Part shown: piece after piece, positions 58,572 through 64,000 of the stretch
Layout: every line of letters begins with the position of its first letter
Numbering within the stretch: position 1 is the stretch's first letter
DNA from: JAEUMG01 sp963805405
GTDB taxonomy: Bacteria > Pseudomonadota > Alphaproteobacteria > Rhizobiales > Aestuariivirgaceae
Reading direction: 5' to 3'
Length of the DNA stretch: 64,000 nucleotides
NCBI GenBank assembly: GCA_963805405.1
Contig: CAWDUC010000010.1
Location: forward strand, 1-64,000
Program-made: the position numbers and the translations under genes
Notes under the pieces: model-generated
What the model was told of the DNA's origin: nothing
Seen by the model: only the letters and a program-made list of their open reading frames with translations
Databases searched by the model: none

Positions 58572-60483
58572 TTACGCAGCGTTGGCGCGAGCAAGGAGCT
58601 TGAGAATTGCCTCTTCGAGGTCCTGGCGGTCGAATGGCTTTGTCAGATAGGCGTCCATGCCTGCCGCAAGGCACGCAGCGCGATCATCGCCGAGGGCGCT
58701 GGCGGTCAGCGCCAGGATACGGGATTCGCTTGGCTTCGGATTGTGCCTCGAAGGCGCGGATGCGCCGCGCCGCCTCAAGCCCGTCGCATTCGGGCATTTC
58801 GATATCCATGATGATGAGATCGGGCTGCATGCCGCCTTCGATTTGTGCGATTGCAGCACTCCCGGAGGTCACATGGATGACCTGGTGGCCGGCCTTCTCG
58901 ATCATCGTTCGGGCGAGAAGCGCATTGACGGGATTGTCTTCGGCCAGCAGCACGCGGAGCCGTTTCTGTGGCTTGGCCGCCATGGCTAGACGGCGAAGGT
59001 CTGAGACAGCATCCTCGATTGTTTGATCGTCGCGGGCCGTCAATTGCCTGAGCAGCGTCGAGCGCCGTACCGGCTTGATGAGATACCCCGCCATCGGAAA
59101 GCTCAGGAGAGGTCGCAATTGCCGACGTTCCTCCGGATGGAGCAGCAGCCAAACCTGCTTCCCCGCCGGTGCCGACTTGCTGTTGCGGGCTTTCCAGGAG
59201 GTAAGGATTGCCGAATAGCGAGCATCGCAGATGAGGGCCGCGGCGTCGTCGCGCTTCTTGCGCAGCAGCGCTTCACGAAGCTCTTCGGGTCCTGCGAGGA
59301 GAAGCACGCTCGCTCCCATTTCCTCGAGATTGGCCCGCATGCATTGTGCAACTTGGGAAGATGGAATTGCCAATTCATAGTGGCGTCCGGCCAGTGGCGT
59401 TTCGGCTTGCGCCACCTCTGTCGCTTCGCTCGGCAGCGCGATGGTGAAGGTGAAGACCGTGCCCTCTCCGGGCCGGCTTTCGACCTGCAGTCCGCCGCCC
59501 ATCAGATCCACCAGATTGCGCGCAATCGGCAAACCGAGGCCGGTCCCGCCAAAACGGCGCACCGTATCGGCGCCAGCCTGCACAAAATCCTCGAACACGC
59601 GGCCGAGTTCCTCCTGACTCATGCCGATGCCGGTATCGCGCAGCTCGAATGTGATTGCGCCAGCCTTGTCTTTGCCGCAGCTCACCATGATTGCGACGCC
59701 GCCCGTTTCGGTGAACTTGATCGCATTGCCGGCGAGGTTCAGAAGGATCTGGCGCAGGCGCAACTCGTCGCCGCGCACGATCGTCGCGCATTGCCGCGAG
59801 ACATGACAGGCGATCTCGATCCCCTTGGCATGGGCGCGCGGCGCCAGCAATTCGGTCACGCTCTCGACGAGGGCGGCGAGATTGAAAGGCTGCTCGTCGA
59901 GATCCATGCGCCCCGATTCGATTTTCGAAGTATCGAGGATCTCATCGATGATCGACAGCAATGCGCGGCCCGAGGAATCAGCGGCGATTGCGTAATTCTT
60001 CTGCTCGGGCGTCAGATGCGTCTCGAGTATCAGGCCGACCATGCCGAGAACACCGTTCATCGGTGTGCGGATTTCGTGGCTCATGGCTGCGAGGAAGCGT
60101 GACTTGGCTTTGTTCGATGCCTCCGCCTTGTCGCGATGACGTTCGGCTTCACGGGCGGCATTGCGCAGTGCGGCAAGCTTCGTGCTTGTCGCCACCCCAA
60201 GTCCGATGAGGCCGATCACAACGCCCAGCGCAACACCGAGGAGGATTGCCAGTGCAGGATGGTCAGGGAGAAGGATCGATGCGGCAATGACGGCGCCGAA
60301 AAGCACGAGCGCAATCGCTGCCATGGCGAGGCCGAAGCGTCGCGTCAGCGTGGCTTCGGCCAGGACGGCCAATCCGCGCCTCCATGATCCGGACGGAAGC
60401 GGCCCGCCCTCTGTCATCTGCACCGGAACCTCGTTCAGACCCATGCCTGTTGTTGCGGCACCTTCACATGCGGCGGTATGCAA
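58572..60483 (-). CDS. Hybrid sensor histidine kinase (one frameshift)
   Basis: About 637 residues. Two membrane helices (about 50-72 and 77-98) are followed by a coiled stretch and HisKA with the phospho-His in AMSHEIRTPMNGVLGM. The HATPase domain has NLAGNAIKFTETG, DTGIGM and FGGTGLGLPIARNLV. A central receiver-like domain (ALICDARYSAIL ... YLIKPVRRS) looks partly degenerate. The C-terminal receiver has LLAEDNPVNALLA and phospho-Asp in IIMDIEMPECDG. The break is near 58725. No periplasmic sensing domain is visible, so the signal is probably sensed in the membrane or cytoplasm. Confidence 0.92.
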
Positions 60484-60548
60484 AAACTTAACCGCTGATG
60501 GCAGAGTGAACGATCGGTAAATACGTGAAAAATATCGTAAATTTGTAA

Positions 60549-62078
60549 TTATGCTGCCTGTCGCGCCAGCCCTGGGCGCTGCCGGTAGCTCAAGGCTTCT
60601 GCGATGTGAAGGCGCGATGGTTTTTCCTTGCCTTCGAGATCGGCCAAGGTACGCGCCACCCTTAACACCCGATGATAGCCCCGTGCCGACAAGGCCATCG
60701 CGTCGGCGGCCTCGCGCAACAGGCGCAAACCTTGTTCGTCGGGCCTGGCGATCTCCTCGAGCAATCCGCCATCGGCTTCGGCGTTGGTGCGAAATTGCGG
60801 CAGGCCCAGCGCCTCGAAGCGCGCCCGCTGGCGCAAGCGCGCCGCAAACACCCGCGCCGCGATGTCGGCGCTCGCCTCTTTCGGCGGCGGCAGGGTCAGG
60901 TCCGAGGCCCTGACCGCCGGCAGTTCGATCTGGATATCCATGCGGTCGAGCAATGGACCCGATATCCGCGCCTGGTAGTCGGAAGCGCAGCGCGGACCCC
61001 GCGCGCAGGATAGGCCGGCTTCGCTATTGCCGCATTTGCACATGTTCATGGCCGCGATCATCTGGAAGCGCGCCGGATAGGTGACGTGATAATTGGCCCG
61101 CGCCACCAGGATTTCGCCCGATTCGAGCGGCTGGCGCAGCGATTCGAGCACGCGGGGCTGGAATTCCGGCAACTCGTCGAGAAACAGCACGCCGTGGTGG
61201 GCGAGTGCCATTTCGCCGGGCTTGGCCTTGAGCCCGCCGCCGACCAATGCCGGCTGGCTTGCCGAATGATGCGGCGCCCGGAAAGGGCGGCGGCGCGACA
61301 GCCGGCCTTCGCCCAGTTCTCCGGCGAGCGAGGCGATCATGCTGGCTTCCAGCATCTCGCGGGCATCCATCGGCGGCAGGATGGAGGGCAGGCGCTGCGC
61401 CAGCATGGATTTGCCGGCACCCGGCGGCCCGACCATCAACAGGTGATGACCGCCGGCGGCCGCCACTTCGAGCGCGCGCTTTGCCGCCTCCTGGCCCTTG
61501 ACGTCCTTGAGGTCGAGGGCTTGCGGCATGTCTTCTGCAATCGCCGGTTTTGGCCGCGACAGGACCTGGCTTCCCTTCACATGATTGATCAGTTGCACGA
61601 TCGTGCCCGGCGCCAGGATATCGACATCCTCGCCCGCCCAGGCCGCCTCGGCACCGCAGGCCTTGGGACAGATGAGGCCCATATCGCGGCCATTGGCGGC
61701 CATCGCCGCCGGCAGCACGCCGGCGACGGCGGTAATCGAGCCATCGAGCGACAACTCGCCGAGCACCACATAGCGCTGCACGAAATCGGGTGGCACGATG
61801 CCCATGGCGCTGAGCACGCCAAGCGCAATCGGCAGGTCGTAATGGCTGCCTTCCTTGGGCAAATCCGCTGGCGAGAGATTGACGGTCAATCGCCGCGCCG
61901 GCAGCGCCAGCCCTACCGCATAGAGCGCGGCACGTACCCGCTCGCGACTTTCGCCGACGGCCTTGTCGGGGAGGCCGACGATATTGAACACGACGTTGCC
62001 GGCTGATAACTGCACCTGGACATCGACCGGCATGGCCTCGATGCCGCGGAAAGCCACCGTTGCAACATGCGATGTCAT
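60549..62078 (-). CDS. YifB/ComM-family Mg-chelatase-like AAA+ ATPase
   Basis: 509 residues, intact. N-terminal Lon-like ChlI domain (GLPDKAVGESRERVRAAL, NLSPADLPKEGSHYDLPIA), then AAA+ with Walker A GPPGAGKSMLAQRLPS and Walker B GVLFLDELPEF, and the CKCGNSEAGLSC cysteine segment. In naturally competent bacteria ComM is a branch-migration helicase for integrating incoming DNA. It is followed downstream by the hybrid kinase (65-base gap). Confidence 0.94.
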   Translation of the reverse strand: MTSHVATVAFRGIEAMPVDVQVQLSAGNVVFNIVGLPDKAVGESRERVRAALYAVGLALPARRLTVNLSPADLPKEGSHYDLPIALGVLSAMGIVPPDFVQRYVVLGELSLDGSITAVAGVLPAAMAANGRDMGLICPKACGAEAAWAGEDVDILAPGTIVQLINHVKGSQVLSRPKPAIAEDMPQALDLKDVKGQEAAKRALEVAAAGGHHLLMVGPPGAGKSMLAQRLPSILPPMDAREMLEASMIASLAGELGEGRLSRRRPFRAPHHSASQPALVGGGLKAKPGEMALAHHGVLFLDELPEFQPRVLESLRQPLESGEILVARANYHVTYPARFQMIAAMNMCKCGNSEAGLSCARGPRCASDYQARISGPLLDRMDIQIELPAVRASDLTLPPPKEASADIAARVFAARLRQRARFEALGLPQFRTNAEADGGLLEEIARPDEQGLRLLREAADAMALSARGYHRVLRVARTLADLEGKEKPSRLHIAEALSYRQRPGLARQAA

Positions 62079-62252
62079 GAGCGCCGTCCCCTCGCTGATA
62101 AGGCAGACCTTACCCTAGGGCGGAGATGAGCGCAAGAACATTAATGGAACAACGGAGCGGAGGCGTCGCAGCTAGCTCGGCATCGCCTCGAATCGCGGCC
62201 TATCGAGCGGTCTCTGAGCGCTGCATTTCCTGGCACCTCAGCCTTCCAAACA

Positions 62253-63191
62253 CTATCGCCTGGCTTCTATCGCGTCCCAGATCAGCGCGGCGATATCGGC
62301 GCCGCCGAAGCGTTTGACCTGCCTGATGCCGGTCGGCGAGGTGACATTGATCTCGGTCAGATAATCGCCGATCACGTCGATGCCGACGAAGATCAATCCG
62401 CGTTCCTTGAGATCGGGTCCGATGCGCTCGCAGATTTCTCGATCCCGCGCGGTGAGCTCCGTTGGCTCGGCGCGCCCGCCCACATGCATGTTGGAGCGGT
62501 GATCGGTGGTGGATGGCACGCGATTGATGGCGCCCGCCACTTCACCATCGACGAGAATGATGCGCTTGTCGCCTTTCCTCACTTCGGGAAGATAGCGCTG
62601 CACGATGAAGGGCTCGCGAAACGTCTGTGAGAAGAGTTCAAGCAGCGAGGCAAAATTCTGATCGCTTTCGGCAAGGCGGAAAACCCCCGCCCCGCCATTG
62701 CCGTAGAGAGGCTTGATGATGATGTCGCCGTGGGCGCGCCGAAAGGCTGCGCATTCCTCCCAGTCGCGGGTGATGAGCGTCGGCGGCATCAAGTCCGGAT
62801 AGCGCAGCAGGAACAGCTTTTCCGGCGCATCGCGCACCTGCGCGGGATCGTTCACCACCAGGGTCTTGGGATGAATACGGTCCAGCATATGCGTGATGGT
62901 GATGTAATTCATGTCGAAGGGCGGATCCTGGCGCATCAGCACAACGTCATAGGTGCCAAGATCGACGCGCCGCCGCTCGCCCAATGTCGCATGATTGCCG
63001 CGCTCGTCGCGCACACTCACATCCTGGCCGTGCGCGCTGAGGCGACCGTCTTCGAAGGCCAGGGCTTTGGGCTGGTAATAGAAGAGCTTGTGCCCGCGCT
63101 TTTGGGCTTCGAGCATGAGGGCAAAGGTTGAATCGCCCGCTATGTCGATCGATTCGATTGGATCCATTTGGACGGCGACATTGAGCGCCAT
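62253..63191 (-). CDS. gshB: Glutathione synthetase
   Basis: 312 residues, intact ATP-grasp enzyme joining gamma-glutamylcysteine and glycine. N-terminal VAVQMDPIESIDIAGDSTFAL, RQDPPFDMNYI, the ATP-binding IIKPLYGNGGAGVFRL and the C-terminal VGIDVIGDYLTEINVTSPTG are all typical. YraN lies three bases upstream, so rsmI-yraN-gshB form one transcription unit. The region 62079-62252 after it holds no gene. Confidence 0.96.
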   Translation of the reverse strand: MALNVAVQMDPIESIDIAGDSTFALMLEAQKRGHKLFYYQPKALAFEDGRLSAHGQDVSVRDERGNHATLGERRRVDLGTYDVVLMRQDPPFDMNYITITHMLDRIHPKTLVVNDPAQVRDAPEKLFLLRYPDLMPPTLITRDWEECAAFRRAHGDIIIKPLYGNGGAGVFRLAESDQNFASLLELFSQTFREPFIVQRYLPEVRKGDKRIILVDGEVAGAINRVPSTTDHRSNMHVGGRAEPTELTARDREICERIGPDLKERGLIFVGIDVIGDYLTEINVTSPTGIRQVKRFGGADIAALIWDAIEARR

Positions 63192-63194
63192 GTT

Positions 63195-63590
63195 TTACTC
63201 TCGGGCTTCAAACGCGTTGGGAATATGGCGCGGCCAGCGGTAAGGGCTAACGCCGACGATGTCAAAGCGGCAGTCGCCTTTGATCGCGCGATGGTCGCGC
63301 GAAATCCAGAAGCGCGAGGCGGCCGAAATTCGTTTCATCTGGGCTGGTGAAACGGAGAGCAGCGCGGTGTCGAGATCGGCGCGCTGCTTCACTTCGATGA
63401 AGACCGTCGCGCGACCGCGCCGCATGATGAGATCGATCTCGCCATGCGGCGTCTTGAACCGCCGTGCCAGCAAGCGATAGCCTTTGAGGCTGAGGGCGGC
63501 GATCGCCAGCGCCTCGGCCCAATGGCCGTGGCGTTCGGCGCGCCGGCGGCGCGGATCAGTCGCCTTCTTTGAGTTCGAGGAGCCGCGCAT
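63195..63590 (-). CDS. YraN-family endonuclease-like protein (UPF0102)
   Basis: 131 residues, intact. Restriction-endonuclease-like fold with GHWAEALAIAAL, TPHGEIDLIMRRG and VFIEVKQRA, which carry the putative metal-binding Glu, Asp and Glu-x-Lys. Activity is unproven. It overlaps the 3' end of rsmI by 35 bases, a conserved pairing. Confidence 0.92.
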   Translation of the reverse strand: MRGSSNSKKATDPRRRRAERHGHWAEALAIAALSLKGYRLLARRFKTPHGEIDLIMRRGRATVFIEVKQRADLDTALLSVSPAQMKRISAASRFWISRDHRAIKGDCRFDIVGVSPYRWPRHIPNAFEARE

Positions 63591-64000
63591 AGATCTCCTG
63601 CTTGCTCAGGCCGAAGCGCTTGGCAATCTCGGACGCCGCACGGCTCGCCGGCATTGACGCGACCGCCTCGCGCAAGGCGGTATCGATCATGCGTTGCGGT
63701 GCCGCCTTGGCTTCGACGCCGGGAGGTCCGATGACGAGCGTGATCTCGCCCTTGAGGCTTTGGCGCTCCGACAAGGCTGCGCGGACCTCGGCCACCCGGC
63801 CGCGAATGACTTCTTCATGAAGCTTGGTGAGTTCGCGCCCGACTGCCACCTCGCGATCGCCCAAAACGGCGGCAATATCTTCAAGACTGTCGGCCAGGCG
63901 GGTTGTCGTGTCGAACATGACGAGGGTCGCCTCGATGCTCTTCACCTCATCGAGGAAGTGCCGCCGTGCACCGCTGCGCGGTGGCAGGAACCCACAGAAC
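63556..64000 (-). CDS. rsmI: 16S rRNA 2'-O-ribose C1402 methyltransferase RsmI, 3' part only
   Basis: The frame is open to the right edge, so the N-terminal half of the tetrapyrrole-methylase fold is outside the window. Visible are the canonical GFLPPRSGARR, then VMFDTTTRLADSLEDIAAVLG, GRELTKLHEEVIRG and GEITLVIGPP, and a C-terminal helix-turn-helix-like tail (EIAKRFGLSKQEIYARLLELK). It 2'-O-methylates C1402 of 16S rRNA with SAM. First visible gene of the rsmI-yraN-gshB unit. Confidence 0.94.
   Translation of the reverse strand, partial: FCGFLPPRSGARRHFLDEVKSIEATLVMFDTTTRLADSLEDIAAVLGDREVAVGRELTKLHEEVIRGRVAEVRAALSERQSLKGEITLVIGPPGVEAKAAPQRMIDTALREAVASMPASRAASEIAKRFGLSKQEIYARLLELKEGD

Noticed and set aside
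1..64000. CRISPR arrays, rRNA or tRNA genes, insertion sequences or prophage genes
   Set aside because: No regularly spaced repeats, no tRNA/rRNA signatures and no transposase or phage-structural proteins were found on reading both strands.

Overview
The window looks like a chromosomal segment of an alphaproteobacterium of the Hyphomicrobiales (Rhizobiales) type. The evidence is the gene order hemE / PPSR regulator / maf / aroE / coaE / dnaQ / secB, the block maeB-mutS-glnD-murJ-trpS-nfuA-tsaB-miaB-phoH-ybeY-tlyC, an ornithine-lipid acyltransferase, and short palindromic intergenic repeats common in that order. Almost everything is coding, and genes are often joined by ATGA stop/start overlaps.

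Layout. (1) 1-9.4 kb is an accessory block of visibly higher G+C and stronger C/G third-position use: a LysR fragment, a DUF1445 hydro-lyase, a TRAP transporter (dctPQM), a DUF2848 protein and an amidase, then two DUF1007 proteins, a palindromic repeat element, a cobalamin riboswitch and a CbiM-like permease. (2) 9.4-9.8 kb is a gene-free junction with two direct repeats. (3) 9.8-19.3 kb is the origin-proximal core: hemJ and hemE on the minus strand, a DnaA-box-rich intergenic region (11260-11639, likely oriC), then PPSR-maf-aroE-coaE-dnaQ on the plus strand, followed by secB, fxsA, a Tim44-domain protein, mltA, smr and an XRE regulator. (4) 19.3-27.6 kb holds hslV / membrane protein / hslU, and a histidine operon (hisB, DUF2628, hisH, hisA, SDR, hisF, hisE) ending in coaA. 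(5) 27.6-40.4 kb is mixed metabolism: a PfkB kinase, CysZ-like protein, nth, DUF2244, ada, a coupled pair of an MttB-family methyltransferase and a trimethylamine-dehydrogenase-like flavoprotein, a small sugar cluster (Gfo/Idh, ROK kinase, mannose-6-P isomerase cupin, aldo/keto reductase), an SH3 protein and a hydroxyacid dehydrogenase. (6) 40.4-64 kb is a second housekeeping block: tlyC-ybeY-phoH-miaB, plsC, tsaB-rimI, nfuA, trpS, murJ, glnD, mutS, maeB, olsB, a hybrid histidine kinase, yifB, gshB, yraN and rsmI (partial).

A dominant technical feature is the number of single-base frameshifts. About half the genes, including essential ones (hemE, aroE, hslU, trpS, murJ), are split over two or more frames but can be read through completely by correcting one base, usually in a short G or C run. 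This points to an uncorrected long-read or low-coverage assembly rather than gene decay. I give the full extent of such genes as one CDS and state where the frame changes.

Most interesting biologically: the predicted oriC; the abrupt change of content immediately downstream of hemJ, where rho is expected; the coupled flavoprotein/MttB operon; a membrane-protein gene between hslV and hslU; an SDR gene inside the his operon; an apparent TsaB-RimI fusion; and the lactam/amide-like TRAP cassette.
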